Assembly: GCA_039602395.1 (NCBI GenBank)
Contig: JBCNJP010000006.1
Coordinates: 9,846,952 to 9,910,951, forward strand
DNA length: 64,000 bases
DNA from: Deinandra increscens subsp. villosa
Lineage: Eukaryota; Streptophyta; Magnoliopsida; Asterales; Asteraceae
Direction: 5' to 3'
The position numbers and the translations under genes are program-made. Positions 22,473-35,708 of this stretch are shown one piece after another. The notes below the pieces were generated by a model. It saw only the letters and a program-made list of their open reading frames with translations, searched no databases and was not told the origin of the DNA. Each line of letters starts with the position of its first letter. Within the stretch, counting starts at the first letter, position 1.

Positions 22473-22477
22473 ATTAC

Positions 22478-23675
22478 CAAACCTTGTCCAATTGTGAAAT
22501 AAACTTAGGGCTTTCTTAAAACACATCAAATTTGGATTACCTACAAAAATTCAGACCCTAATTCCAACTCGATCACACGATTTTAGCAAAACAAGCTCAA
22601 GAACCATAATTTTAGATCATTTCTAGAAACAATACTTTGACATAATATTATCAAAAACTGAAAGAGGTTTTTGTTAAGAATAACAAATAAGGGGTGACTG
22701 CAGAAATTCGGCTTCTAACTCTTCCCCGATTGCTCGTATTGCTCCGACGAAGTTCTAGCTCGTTTTTAGGGTTTTTGGGTGATAGATCACGAAATTGGCG
22801 AGTTCTAGAGCCGAATCTGAGGTTCTATTTATACTAGGAGGTGCGTCTTGATGTCCTTACACGTCCCATGGTGAGTAATCAGCTTAATCCGACGCGTAGA
22901 TGGCGAATTCATCTCACCAAGTCGACATACGTGGTAAAAAATGAGCCAAAACCAAGAATATGTCGTTGTAGGCCATCGCGTATCGCGCCAAGGGGAGGGA
23001 GAAGTCTCGCGTACCGCCTGGAATCTTTGGCAGATTGACAACTTTGGTCCCTCTACTTTATATTTATAATTTAAGCCCATAAACTTCTACCTTTCTATTA
23101 TTTTATGTACTAAAACATTATGGGGCATATTTCTAAAGGTTTCAAAGGCTCGGGACTCATACGATAATATACGTATACTACGTATATATATATATTTATT
23201 TATTTATATATATCGTTTGCTATTTTATGTTCTAGCCGCTCAAACGTTACAATACTTATCATTTTATGTTATGGAACATATTAAGATATATTTTTACTAT
23301 ATTCTAAGCCTCGGGATACTTCTTATATTTGTAATATCCGTATACTTTTATACCTTTGCATAAAATTACACTTTTAGTCCTTCTACTTTCCCGTTAACTA
23401 TTAAGACATGTATTTACACGTATATATCCATCAAATGATTCATGTATCATTATGTTATTCATATAAACATATTTCATCTCATACTTTACTTTCGTTAACG
23501 TTTAGCACATCCGTTTATGCATATTTCATCATATAGGCCATCAAACACGTATTTCTAACACATGCAATATATCTAAAGCATAGTCTTACCACATTTATCA
23601 TTAAGCTCACGTATTTATAATATAAACACGTATTTACTATATATATCATGTATTTGTGAAATTTGGGATGTTACA
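22478..23675 (-). mobile_element. Element 6 3' LTR, second part
   Basis: Continues the LTR interrupted by element 2. The minus-strand TATA box is at 22824-22833 with GCGTATCGCGCC near 22979 upstream. It ends GGGATGTTACA at 23675. A TATA-rich microsatellite lies near 23178-23210. Confidence 0.85.
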
Positions 23676-24212
23676 ACTCTACCCCCCTTAAACAGGGTTT
23701 CGTCCTCGAAACCTGTCCCATTCCATCGTAAACTTTCATTTTCAACTTTGCAACTCATCCGCATAACATAATCATTTTAACTCATTTCATAACTCGGTAA
23801 CATTTACTTTGGCGTCTTTGCATCTATCCTAAGGAAAACGTAACCCTAAGCTGTCTACAGTATCTTGTTTACGGGATCCTTGATTATGCTTTCACATTTT
23901 CGGCTTGTTGTCCGTTAAAGAATTTAACTTCCTAGAACATAAGTTCTAATGGTTCTAATGTCTAAGCATACTGCAGCAAGCAATGGCACACATAACGTAC
24001 TAAAGCAAACGAATAACGATTATCTACGATTTTTAACTACTCGAATTACCTGATGATGTCTGAGGATCTCCTTCTATCATCTCCAACATACCATATACCC
24101 TTGCAGGAGCCGTTCTCGAACACGTAGTATTCCCTGGGATGGATCGAAGTGGGGTATGATTCAACACCAACTTAGGACAGCTCATCCCAAGGTGTCCCGC
24201 TTCCCCGCATGC
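23676..24212 (-). mobile_element. 3' internal end of element 6, with polypurine tract
   Basis: On the minus strand the polypurine tract AAGGGGGGTAGAG ends next to the LTR, and CGAGGACGAAACCC precedes it. In Tekay-type chromoviruses this context follows integrase, but here it comes only about 500 bases after the gag zinc knuckle. The whole of pol has therefore been lost. No open frame. Confidence 0.7.
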
Positions 24213-25206
24213 CTAACACTTCTTACGCTCTGGGCAATTGCCCGAGAATTGACCTTCTTTGCCGCATGTGTAACACTTAGATGTTCCCGACCTGAATTCT
24301 CCGAAATGATTCTTATTGCATTTGTGGCACCTCGGCTTTTCATCTTTCGAATTATTCTTCAACTTCTTGTGATGATTTCCGTTATCTTTCCTCGAACTTG
24401 CTTCAGCTTCCGACTCCTTCCTCTTAGCTCCTTCTGGTCTACCGTTTGCACCAAACATCTCGCTGTAGAGATTGGAACTCAAATTCACTGTCGCCTTGAA
24501 CTTCTTTGGTTCAGTCGCCTTGATCAACACCCAAACTCTACTTGGAAATCCTTGAACGTAACGCTTTACCCTCTCAGCTTCGAGTGACTAAGGTAGGTAG
24601 CAGTCTCGCCATCGTGTTGAACTTTGAAGTGTATTCCCGGTGAGTCATGTTCCCAGCTTCCAACGTCAGAAAACTCCTCTCCAGTTGCTCCAGCTCACCT
24701 TTAGGGCAGAAATCTTCTAAAACTAACTTCTTCAGATCGTCCCACTTCAATGGAGCAATAGCTCCTTCTTCTTCCGTCTGCTTGATCATTCCTTACCAGT
24801 GCAATGCTTCCGAGATAAACGAGTGTGCAGCATACTTCACGGCTTGGTTCTCACTATACTCACTAATATCTATGATCGCTTCCATTTCATGAATCCACTG
24901 GAACGTAGCTAACGCATCTTGATTGCCATCGAACAAAGGAGGTCTACAACCACTAAACGACTTAAACGAACATCCTACTCTAGGTTGTGCAGCTTCGGCA
25001 CCTCTTCCTGCAGCTCCACCAACTCCACGGGATCCACTAACACCAACTCTCGCAGATCCTTGAAGTTGAACTAATATATCAGGTACCGTCGTCTGCATTA
25101 AGCGCGTCATCTCTACCGCCATAGCCGCTCTCTGTTCGTTAGTGAACGCATTAGCTTCGGCGTTATTCTTTGGTTCCGCATTCGCATGATCGCCTCTCGT
25201 AGCCAT
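24213..25206 (-). pseudogene. gag: Ty3 gag, element 6 (stop, frameshift, altered knuckle)
   Basis: ATG at 25206 opens a typical Ty3 Gag: an N-terminal polar region, then the retrotransposon-gag fold (WIHEMEAI, KYAAHSFISEALHW, KKLVLEDFCPKGELEQLE), a basic linker and a CHKC...CYTCGKEGQFSGNC region. A TAA at 24793-24795 follows HW in frame, and a frameshift lies near 24575. In the knuckle the CCHC histidine is glutamine. The frame ends shortly after ERKKC. Since no pol is present, this element would have depended on helpers even before decay. Confidence 0.8.
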
Positions 25207-25714
25207 TTCCAAATCCTAAATTAAGATGGATGACATTTCAGAATTTGTGTGAAGTAAAGTCTCTAAATTTTGAATTCATGATAAATATATAAGTGTAGGA
25301 TCCGATACAATTATATATTTACAATGCGTTCAAAACCCAGTTACTTCTAGCACACAATTCGCTAATGTCCACATCTCGCCTCTCTATCTTCATCAGCAAC
25401 TCAAACCGATTCATAAATTATATTTCTAAACGTTCTTGTTCTCCTTGCACTTGGCCACACAACATTAGTACTTATGATCTGTTTACATGAAAAATACCAA
25501 ATTGCAGAAGCTAATTGCAATCCTGTATTTTCCATATACGCATATCGCAAGTCCCAAATATTATGATCCTTATGCATAGTCGTCCTTACGGGCACAAGCT
25601 ATCCTGGCTGGCATCTATATTTCTTATCTCAGCTTACTCTACCTAGAGTCCTAGTTTAAGTTTAGATACTGCGCTTGTACCTAAATCTCTTAAACTAAGG
25701 CTCTTGTACCAACT
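25207..25714 (-). mobile_element. Leader and degenerate primer site of element 6
   Basis: Non-coding leader from the 5' LTR to gag. The primer site at about 25699-25712 reads TTGGTACAAGAGCC on the minus strand, close to TGGTATCAGAGCC with two changes. Nothing else is recognised. Confidence 0.65.
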
Positions 25715-27649
25715 TGTGACGCCCACTCCCAGACTTGACATCAAGAGGGGTCACTCATCGGATTTACTCATAAACACGTGGTACAACAGAGATAAGCAGC
25801 GGAAAACTTAAAACTTTTATTTATTAGAAAGCCAAGTACGTAAAGTAATTGAGATAATTTACAATCTATCTATATAGCGACTAACTATATCAGTCTTTAT
25901 TTATCTACAACTATGCCAGCACATCCACAACTCCTCTAATAGCTTGCCCAATCATTCTCTTATCACGAGGGCTCCGCCCTTGCTTCCAGACGTCTCACCT
26001 AAACCTGACATACATATGGTTTTGGGAAAAGGTCAGCATACGCTGGTGAGTTCTACATTTTTAAAACGTTACCTCGTTTATGAGGTTAAAACCTTTGTAC
26101 CTGCAAAATCCCTTTTTACAACACTTATCATGTATAACACATAAGAAGTCATACATAACATAATATCATAATCATACACGTTTCTCTAGAAAACATCTAC
26201 CTCGATAACCTTTAACTCCTATGACCTGAATCCCATACACCTCCATACCTTCTGGTCTCGAATACTGTTAAGGTGACTTTATCGGAATCCCCAAACCTTA
26301 GTACCGACAACCGCTCCATTTCTTAAATACCTTCCTGGTCTCGAATACTACTCAGGTGACTTCATCTGGAAGCCCCCAACCTCAGCAACGACAACCGTCC
26401 TACATTCCGTTCTTCCAGTTTTGAATACCAATCAGATGACTTCATCTGGAAGCCCCCAACCTCAGTATCGACCTCTGTTCACGTAATCTTAACTCTTTAG
26501 ACGTTCTATTCTATCGAACATCTCCTTAACCACCACAGTACTACTACCCGCCCCTAGTTAGATATCTAGGTGACTCACGTGTGCTAATAAACATGATAAT
26601 GTACTCAAATACTGCAACAACCGAACATCCCCCAATTTACCTAGGTGTATGTATACACAATGTACCAGCGACGTATCATCCACCCTTTCGATATACCGGG
26701 TAACTATACTACCATGCTTGTATACAGGATGTACCAGCGGTGTATCCACCACATAATAATATAGCAAACGTATCACTTGTTCTCAAATAATCATATATTC
26801 TCACTTGTGCATTTATTAACAAACCCTTATCATTTGGATACCTAGTTTCATAGAAAATATAACACATAACCCTAATAATAATTTCATATGCATTATTCTA
26901 TCATCATCATTTCATATATAATACTAACACGTTTAACCCTTCGTAAGCATCTTCATAACATCACACGTATCATTACAAACAATTCATCAATTTATTAGTT
27001 AAGATAATCAAACTTTCAGATAAAAGCATTTTAAATACTTTTTAAGCAAACAATTGAATATTGTATGTATATCAGCCCAAAAACATAAAGCGTTTAAAAC
27101 ATTTAAAACTGGGCTCACAGAACCCACCTTATCTCTTTACTCGTAATACTCGGACAGAACCTCCAACAGAATACTTCGGTTAACCTAATTCGCGTATCGT
27201 ATGCTATTAACGCAAGGTTTAACATTATAAACATATCCTATGTTTATTTATCTCTTATATTATTTTAATAATATCTAATTATTAAGACGCGCATTCCTAT
27301 AAGCAAACGCTCACTCCGGGATCGCCCAGGGAGGTATGCCATTTCCTAAGTGAGATTTATGCGACACCCTCGCTATGCCAGAAACCCTAGTGTACAAGCG
27401 CTTACCCTTTCAGTCCGCACGAACTTCTAAATATCCGATTAACTCGGTATCTTAAATACTTTATCATTTATCCATTTTAACCCCATATATACTTATTGTA
27501 TATATAAACATAGTTCCATATCAAAATTCAAGTACCCATACCCTCCGGATTATTTTATATTAAATAATCATATTTCAAAACCCAAACTTCATATATTTCT
27601 TGTTTCTTTATCAAAACTCATTTTCTTTTCTAACAAACTTAGGGTATTA
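25715..27649 (-). mobile_element. Element 6 5' LTR, first part
   Basis: Starts TGTGACGCCCACTCC next to the primer site and runs to the tatta target of element 3. It is homologous to 14222-16220 and lacks a 79-base segment present there (junction near 27283). It continues at 39145. Confidence 0.88.
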
Positions 27650-28406
27650 TGTCAGGACCAGATTTGAGCACGTTGTTCTCATATGATTCATCAAAAAAGT
27701 GCAGAAATCATGTGTGATGGTCGATTCCGGATGAATCTGCATCAATGCTCACCCATTGATGATTCCTAAAGCTCAAGAACACACTAACACCAAGAACACA
27801 CACACAAAATCTCTTTGTAGGAAATACTCCTTGAAGCGTACCCAATAGGGTTTTCCAATTGGTATTTATACTACCTGATAGCTTGGGACAAAAAGAATGT
27901 TTGACACAACACAATCATTACCTAGTATTCAGCAAAATATTCCAACAGGACAACAAGTTCGCTAAGAGTTAAATCAAGTTCGCTAAGCATTATCAAGTTC
28001 GCTAACAAGTACGCAAAGTAACAATAAGTTCGCTAACAAGTACGCTAAGCATTATCAAGTTCGCTAACAAGTACGCTAAGCAATAACAAGTCCGCTAACA
28101 TGAACAAGTACGCTAACAAGTTCGTTAAGAACAAGACAAGTACGCTAGGAACAAGATCAAGACTGCTAAGTAAACAAGTTCGCTAGGAATAAATAAGTCC
28201 GCTAAGATAAGTAATCAAACAAGTACGCTAAGAGTAAAACAAGTCCGCTAGGAACATAAGTCACAAGTCTGCTAAGAAGCATAACAAGTACGCTAACATA
28301 TAAACAAAGTTTACCAAGTACATATCCAAAGTCAGTTACAAAACAAAGTATCAATTACAAGGTAAGAAAACAAAAGGTTTGTGTTGCTAACAAATAGGTT
28401 CTAACA
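27650..28406 (-). mobile_element. Element 3 3' LTR
   Basis: TGTCAGGACC...GGTTCTAACA on the plus strand. The minus-strand TATA box GTATAAATACC is at 27861-27870, with the motif array upstream at 27953-28300. The polypurine tract (GGGTGGAAT on the minus strand) abuts its right edge. Confidence 0.92.
27953..28300. repeat. AAGTTCGCTAAG array in the element 3 3' LTR
   Basis: About 22 copies of AAGT(T/A/C)CGCTA(A/G)(G/C), often in pairs AAGTTCGCTAAC-AAGTACGCTAAG. It starts about 80 bases upstream of the TATA box. It is nearly identical to the array in the 5' LTR (38688-39035), which dates it before this insertion. Confidence 0.9.
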
Positions 28407-28508
28407 ATTCCACCCATGTTGGCAATGCAAATTCTCGAGCTTCAAGCATCTTGACCGATCAGCTTTAGCAGAAATCTCCAGTTCTCTCTAGCTGCATGTT
28501 TGTCTTTA

Positions 28509-31500
28509 TCAGAAAGTAACGTGAATACCTATATCATACAGCCTATAGAGATCTTGCCAAACGAGCTTCTTCAGGTCATTATAATTGTTCAGCTCGACCA
28601 ATCGTCTTGACTTATCCAGAATGACACTTGAACCATGTTCTTCAATCAACCAACAGTTTGCTGTTCTCAGGAGTTCTGAATGAAGAGTGAGTCTACCTAA
28701 TTCTGCAAGCCTTGTACACCACCAGTTTAAGATTATCAAAAAGTAGTTGGCATCATAGCATTCGTAGGGTCTCAACTGAACAGGTATGGTCCGTATTTTC
28801 TCATAATACATTATCTTCAAGTAGGATCGAGAGAGAAGACGGAGTTCTATTGCAGCAAATATTCTGATAGCATCAGCACCATCTCTTTCAATTACCAACT
28901 CATGAGTCATCCAATTATAGTACCAACTGATCATAGGAGCATTTTTCTGATTTCCAGGGATAGTCTTTGCTTTTACTTCCTTTCCTATATCCTTGAACAT
29001 ACCACGGTGAGGAGCACGAAATCTTCTCTTCTCTTCAGCCAACTGAGCTTTTCTCTCTGCTTCTGGATCTTGACTGAATCTCTTATCATCATAAGAAGAC
29101 TGGATCAACGTAGCAGCCCTTATACCCTTTGGATGTTTAGTGTGGTTCACCAAGTCCAAGTACTTAAGCTGTTTGAGTTCCAAAGAGAACAAGCTAGTAA
29201 GAGCTTTGAAGTCTCCGAATATTTGGACATAGCCATTTCTCCTCTTTACCATGAAAGCATCAAAGGCTTCATCATACTTCCAACCCACGATTTTCATCCC
29301 ATGATTGACATTCGGGTTGCTAGGCATTTTCCTTAGGTTCTTGGCAGCAAACAGTTGCATAGCCTTCATGTTAGGAGTCAGCTTTTCCCATTCGTCATAG
29401 ATTGGGGGATTATCTTTTCTCTTGAGAGCCTCAGCCCGTTCCTCTTCATTGATTCTTATTTGTTCCAACTTAGCCAACCGCTCTGTCTTCCGGTACTCAC
29501 ACACAAACTTCCGGAGACCAGTAAGTCTCTTCTTGTTATATTCCTTTTTATCAATGTTCTTGAATTTATAGAAGTTGCGGAGTGCTTCAGAAGTCATACT
29601 ATTGGTGGTGGATTCAATGTGCGCTTCAGAGTCAGGAGGGTCAACGGACGAGTTCTCTGAAGGAGGAATGTATGTGTTACCGATGTCAAGGGTAAGATCA
29701 GAGAGATGATCGCGGATGGGAAGAAAGTCCACAGTCTTGGTTGTGTCAGCAAAGATATCTGCTAGGAGATCAGATTGTGCTTCAACATTTTGATTTGAGG
29801 TAGGTGAGAATTCAACCTCTCCTCGTCAGTGTACATCTTGGTTAACTCAGTGTCAATGAGATTCATCAGATATTTTAATGAGAAATTGTCTTTCATTAGA
29901 TTTCTAACCATGTTGGCTGTAACAGAGTTGTCATCAGCATCCACATTGGTGCCCTCTAAGTTTGTGACGATGCGGATCAAAGGTTCATTTGTTCTTGTTG
30001 ATTCTGAATGATCCGGCAAAGTACTCGAGCCTTTTGCATACATGACAGCAGGAGGATGGTTTGATTCATATCTCTTGAGTGCTTCTGCCTTTTCCTCGAT
30101 TAGTCTATTTTGTTCCCGGTGGGTTTCATCAATAAGCGCTCTACGAGATCTTTCTTTCTCAGCTTCTCTTTTTAGATGCTCTTCAGCAATCTCTTCAGGA
30201 GTTAATATCCTTTTTCCTCTATCCTCTGCAGAAGGACCAGGTTGTTCTGTAACCGCAGGCTCTTGAGTTGCAGTCACATTGGGTTCATCTTCAGTGTCAG
30301 AATCAGAGGAGAAGTGCATAAAGGAGGCTTCAAAGATTTGATCACGGAAGCTTTGCTCAGCCGATACATTAGGAACAGATTGACTCTCAGATTCTTGGGC
30401 AGCACTTGATTCAAGGTTGACGATATTAGCATCTGCAGGAATAAAACTTGGAACATGGGGAGCAATATCCAAAGCAGAAGCCTTAGCTGAGGTTTGCATA
30501 AGCTCGGAAAGTGAAACTTGCACATATATATCATCCACCTCCTTCTTCACTTGAATAGGAGTGGGAAATAGAGGTTCCATTTCTTCATTTTCACTCTCGA
30601 TCAGATCCAGATCAATGTAATTCAGTGAATTGGCATCATTCATGAGCACATTCATACGTTCTTCTAGCTCATTCATGTCTTCTTCATCACCGAAGTCTAC
30701 AAAAGATGGATGTTCCTCATATGAGACTTCACCAGTGTCATCTTCGATTGACTCGATCAAAATACCACAAGAGTTTCTTCTCGAGTAGATCTTTTCTGCG
30801 TAGTATTCCCTGAAGTTGGCCATAGCAAAATCTAGGAAGGTTGGGTCAACGTGCATATGACGGACTCCTTCAGTCAAGGGAACTAAGGCACTAGATGTGT
30901 CAGTTGAAGTTTGAGAGGAGGGTACAAGAGAGAGTTGAAGATTTATGTCAGATGCATCAGCAGCTTCCTCATTTGAAGTTCCCTTAATAGCAAGTGCCTT
31001 GGTTGCCTGTGAAAATCTTGGAAGTTTCAGATTCTCTAGCACATGAGCAAGCTTCTTGATTGAATCCAGAGTTTCATCTACAGGCTCGTCATGAAGGAGA
31101 CTGTTGACGAAAGATTCATCGTCGTCTGAGGAGTTCAACTCATCTCCTTCTATGACCGTATCTTCATCAAACTCAAAATCATTGTCATGCATGGGGCTTG
31201 AGGTGTCTTGAGCACCTGTAGAGTCTTTACCAGCAGGCATGGTTGTAGAAGAAATAGGATCTTGAGAATTGCCGCCATCAGTTCCTTGATTAGTTTGAGG
31301 CTGGTCTTCAGGCAACTCACTTTCTTTATCACCAACATCATCACCATCTGGTTTGTCACTATGTTGTTTATCTTCACCTGATTTGCTTAACAAATCCTTG
31401 AGTCTTTGAATTTCAGCTGCTTGTTCAGCAATTACAAGTGACTGGTCACTGATCTTCTGATTTGCCACTTGTAGAGAACAACTGAGGTGATCGTTCTGAC

Positions 31501-33161
31501 TTTGAAGATTAACAATTACAGCTTGTAGTTCCATCAACTTCTCAGATTCAGAAACTGTTGGGCTTGTAGTCATAGTACCAGAGGGGTCAGTGGTAATAAG
31601 AGCATCTTCGGCTATGGTCTCCAGAGGTCTCATATCCATATCAATCCTATCACTGTGATCAGCAGGAGATGGAGAAACAGGTGTTGTAGCTAAAGCTGTA
31701 TCTAGTTGAGTGCTAGATGAACCAACAAATTCATACTCATCTGTGGAACCGGGATTTCTCCTGACTTGGAGTTTCTCTGTGCAGGACTTGCTTCTTATCG
31801 CTCTTAACGTGAGGAGATCAGAGGATTGATTACTATCATCAGCAGTAAATGTAAGATATCTCTTAGTTATCTTAGGAGGAGACTTAGGAGGACTTTCAGT
31901 CTCAGCTGCAAGATCATATGTAGAATCCACTTGATCGAGAGATATTGAAGAGTCGTCTTCATCTAGATCATCCTCTGTCGGTTTGTAGCTTTCATCAGAT
32001 GATGATTGTTGTGTCAGATTTGTAGAGGCCCTGGAAGATTCTCCAGTCCTTTTTCTTTTCCGAGGGTGAATCTCTTCAGTTTGTGCAGGACTGTCATCTG
32101 AGCTTGAAGAGTTAGATTCATCACTACTTGTGTCATCACCTTCCCCAGCTTCTGATGAGATCACATTCACTGGACTAAGGGAGTGTTCAATATGTTCAGA
32201 AGCTTCAACATTTTCACCTTGGAGATTCCCAAGGTCTTCAGCAGCAGCAGCAGGATCTGTGATAACTGGGGCATTCAAGTCTAATTCAGGGTGGACTTGA
32301 GCCGCATCAATAGGTTCAATTTGTGCTTCTTCTGCAGCTTCACCCATCTGAATATCTCCTTCAGCATTAACGGGGGCTAATCGAGCAATCATATCGGGAA
32401 AGAAAGGTACCTCATTCCCTTGATACTTACCTTTGTGGTACTTGTTGTACGAGCCAGTATTCATTGAACTGGTGGAGAATGTCTCACCTTGCTTAACCAA
32501 AGTAGGGTAGTAATGATCCAAGATGGCTTGAACAAATCGAGGGTACATCAGAAACTTCTTTTGTCTTCCAGTTGGGTGCCGGTTAGAAATCATCCACTTA
32601 AAGAGTTAATGTGATAGATTGAAACCCTCACCAGTGACAAACCCATGGATAGCACATGCGGTGTCATCAATAAAGTCATCTGGAGCTGCCTTTCGGTGTC
32701 CAAAAGCTGCAATGAAGAAACTGATAATAAACTTCCAATTTGTTGGAAATAAGGTCTTCTGAACCTTGTTGCTGACGTCTGGGAGGAAAACACCAGAGTA
32801 TCCCATTCTTGTCAGTGTTGACTGCCACTGAGCCCTTGTAAAAGTCTTGGGCAGGTCAGCATCTTGTAGGTTTAGGACTGTTCTGATCTTTTCTTCAGTA
32901 ATTTCAACATCAATATTCTGAATCTTTGACCTTATTAAAATTTGTTTCATCATCAAGCTCTGCAGATTCAGCATTGTACCAAAACGCTTCTATTATACCC
33001 TTGTAGATGACAGGGTTAATCTGCATTGCTGTTGCCCAACTTGATTGAAGCAGGAGGTCAAGGGCTTGCTCATCAGCACCTTCCCAGCTTTTGTTAAACA
33101 CGCACCTTCCGTTGTGCAAGCGACCATACTCTAAAGCTTCAGCAGCTTGTCTGGGAGGCAT
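28509..33161 (-). pseudogene. Large accessory ORF of element 3 (three breaks)
   Basis: The coding exon seems to start at ATG 33161, right after an acceptor-like TATATGTGCAG. An N-terminal globular region contains FWYNAES, FPTNWKFIISF and KKFLMYPRF, which recall a protein family repeated in Asteraceae genomes downstream of copia pol. A long acidic Ser-rich region follows, with a coiled coil (near 31530-31370), a second charged coil (near 30210-30050), and a C-terminal basic domain with WKYDEAFDAF, APHRGMFKDIGKEV and RPYECYDANYF. Breaks: a frameshift near 32940, an in-frame TAA at 32606-32608, and a one-base loss near 29800 relative to copy B. The unbroken gene would be about 1,500 residues. 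Function is unknown; there is no signal peptide or membrane segment to support an envelope role. Confidence 0.7.
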
Positions 33162-35690
33162 CTGCACATATAGAATTACAAGATTGTATCTAATTTAATA
33201 AAAGATGAATGTCATGTCACACTAGACTCGTGATAGTGACAGAGCTTTTCATTTAAATATTGATGACATAAATTGACTCATATAGTGCATATACTTCAAA
33301 ATGATCACAAGCAACCGGAATATCATGATTAAAAAACGTAAGTATCTCAGGAAAAATAAACGTTGTGTGTGATGAATTAAAATCTGGAAAACAAGGTGCC
33401 AGATCTAAATCTCCATTAACTTGACTTAAATGAAAGTTTTGCATGAAAATTGAAAAATGACCCAAAACTTAGACTAAGTTAACTAAATCCTGATTTGTTG
33501 ATGAGTCAAGGAGAAATTTAATGAAAGTTCTACTACTTCGTCTCAACAACCGTCAGAGATATCAAACTAGGGAGTTCTTGGCAATCTGGGATCAACATCT
33601 AGAAGTTTTTGTTATCCCATTTTGTCAAGTCAGTTCAGGGAAAGTCACATTGGGACTTGGTTCCACCCGAGCTTGTGAACTCCTTGATTTGATATCAAAT
33701 GATTATGACAAGAAACCACTTAGTTAAAAACAATGCTTTAAATGTAAGACATGAAAGTTGGAATATAACAAAACTAAAATTCAAAGACCAATTAGATGCA
33801 GGTAATAAGTGTAACACTTATAAGCAAGTAAGAGATCCTAATGGGTCAATTGTTCCAATTTGATCATTTAAAGGACAAGATGTGATTATTTAAGCTTAAC
33901 AGATTAGATGGAGCCCTTATATGTCACAATTAATCCTAACACACAAATATGAGCATGTATGGATCAAATAACACATACCCAAATCACCAAATTCACATTC
34001 AAGCTATGACAGTCACATAAGTCTCATAAAAACAATTTCATGCAAAATTTGACTTATTAAAGTCAAAATGACCAAATGAGTGTTCATGTAGAGCTTAAAT
34101 GCCTAAGACAGTTCATATGAACCTTAGAGGTATCATAGATCACATCCTATGTATAAATGCTCTCAATTAGTCACAAAGATGGTCAAATCAACTTAAATAG
34201 GTCAAGACATTCAAGTTTATCTATCTCAGTGCTAACTGGGTCCAAGATCCTTCCACCTGAGTTATTGGCTAGTTACAGACCCATGTGGATCATAACCAGT
34301 CTAAACCACCAGTGTTAGGCTCAATTGGATGACAATTTACACAGAGAAAGACATATAAGCACATAAAATTTAAACAAAGTGATGCACTCCCTGATTAATA
34401 ACATGAATGCTTAAATTGAGAAACAAATACCTTTCTGAATATCTAAACGTGACTAAGATCTAATCTAAGATGAAGTGATGTCTCAATTGACTCAGTGGAT
34501 AATCTGCTGGGATCAAGCAATTTATATTAGAAATCAAGTAAGCTTCAGATATTCTAAAGTAAAGTAAAGATTGCCCCTGTGTAGCCAAGTTTGAGTATGA
34601 ACACACATTGCCATTTGATAGAACAACATACCTTTTTGATGATCTATGGTTTGCTAAGATCAATAGAAAAAGATGCAATGCTCTTGATCAATCTCTCAAT
34701 AGTAAGAAGTTCTGTTTTGTGATCAGGCAAGCTATGTTAGACTTCAAAATTTTTAAATAAACACAGAGAAATATGGGCAAATTGAATTTAAAGGTATAAC
34801 TGAGAAACTTTTAAACTTAAACTATCAACTGATGAGTGACTATGCTAATCAACAGTTATCAGCAGATTCTCAAGTTAAGTCTCATCAAATTTGGTCATTA
34901 ACAGCAAAGGACAAAAGATTTTGATTGGAGACTAGATAATTTCAACACTATGTGGAATTCATTAAGTCTAACCAATCATTATAGAAAACAAAATTGGAAC
35001 TTATAAGTTGTCAATTGTAGACTCATAGGCATATATGCACAATCAGATTTGTGTTTACTAAACTGAATTGGCAGAAGCAGCAAAGAGTTTTACAAGGTAA
35101 CCAAAGTTCCACATTATGATAATTTAAACAACGAAAAAATTCCTAAGTATTCAAATAACAGAGGTCATAGGATTTATAATTCATAGAATATCAATACAAA
35201 CAGTATTCATGGTTCAAACTAATCAATCATAACAAAAACAACCAACTGTTATATAAAACTCAAAGAATTTTCAAGTTCAAACTCCTTCAACCGAACCCCT
35301 GTACACAATGTTCTCGGATTCAAATGGATAAATGAGAGATTGGATTCACATACCTTTAACTTGAGCACAAGTGAAATAGGATCAAGTAAAGTTGTAAAAA
35401 ATCTGAAATTACATCAATTTAAGTCATTAGAACCCTAACAAGATTGAGAATCGGACCTACGGCTCATTATCATCACCGAATACCAAAATCAACCCAAATA
35501 AAAGTGAGATCGAACCTATGATTGCAACAAGAGTGTGCGAACCAACCCAAATTGCAACAATAATGACAGATTCGAGAGAGAATGTGAGAATTTCGATCGA
35601 ACAGTGGAGGGGTGAGCGTCGCCGATTCGAGAGTATAAGAGCGGGTTTGAGTGAGTTTGAATGCGTGAAGAAGAACAATGACAAAGTCTC
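33162..35690 (-). other. Spliced-looking leader region of the accessory gene
   Basis: Between the internal TATA box and the coding exon are donor-like sites on the minus strand at 35353/35354 (AAAG|GTATGTG), 34631/34632 (AAAAG|GTATGTTG) and 34430/34431 (GAAAG|GTATTTG). Acceptor-like sites include AGCAG near 34507 and GTGCAG at 33162. Exon-sized blocks around 34431-34507 and 34632-34710 are conserved in element 4 together with their donors (61704, 61904, 62632). The start of the transcript is CT-rich, as in plant 5' UTRs. Splicing is inferred and not demonstrated. Confidence 0.5.
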
Positions 35691-35699
35691 CCTTATATA
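35691..35699 (-). promoter_or_regulatory. Internal TATA box of the accessory gene
   Basis: CTATATAAGG-type box on the minus strand. The first motif of the array lies ten bases upstream (35709). The same sequence, CCTTATATAGTATAGGG on the plus strand, recurs in element 4 at 62964-62980. Downstream is a CT-rich leader that is also conserved. Confidence 0.6.
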
Positions 35700-35708
35700 G
35701 TATAGGGT

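Noticed and set aside
27953..28300. CRISPR-like look of repeated motifs with short spacers
   Set aside because: Repeat units are only about 12 bases, spacers are irregular, and the context is a plant retrotransposon LTR without cas genes.
28902..29660. Plus-strand frames opposite the accessory ORF
   Set aside because: Shadow frames of the better-supported minus-strand ORF, which has coiled coils and a conserved second copy.
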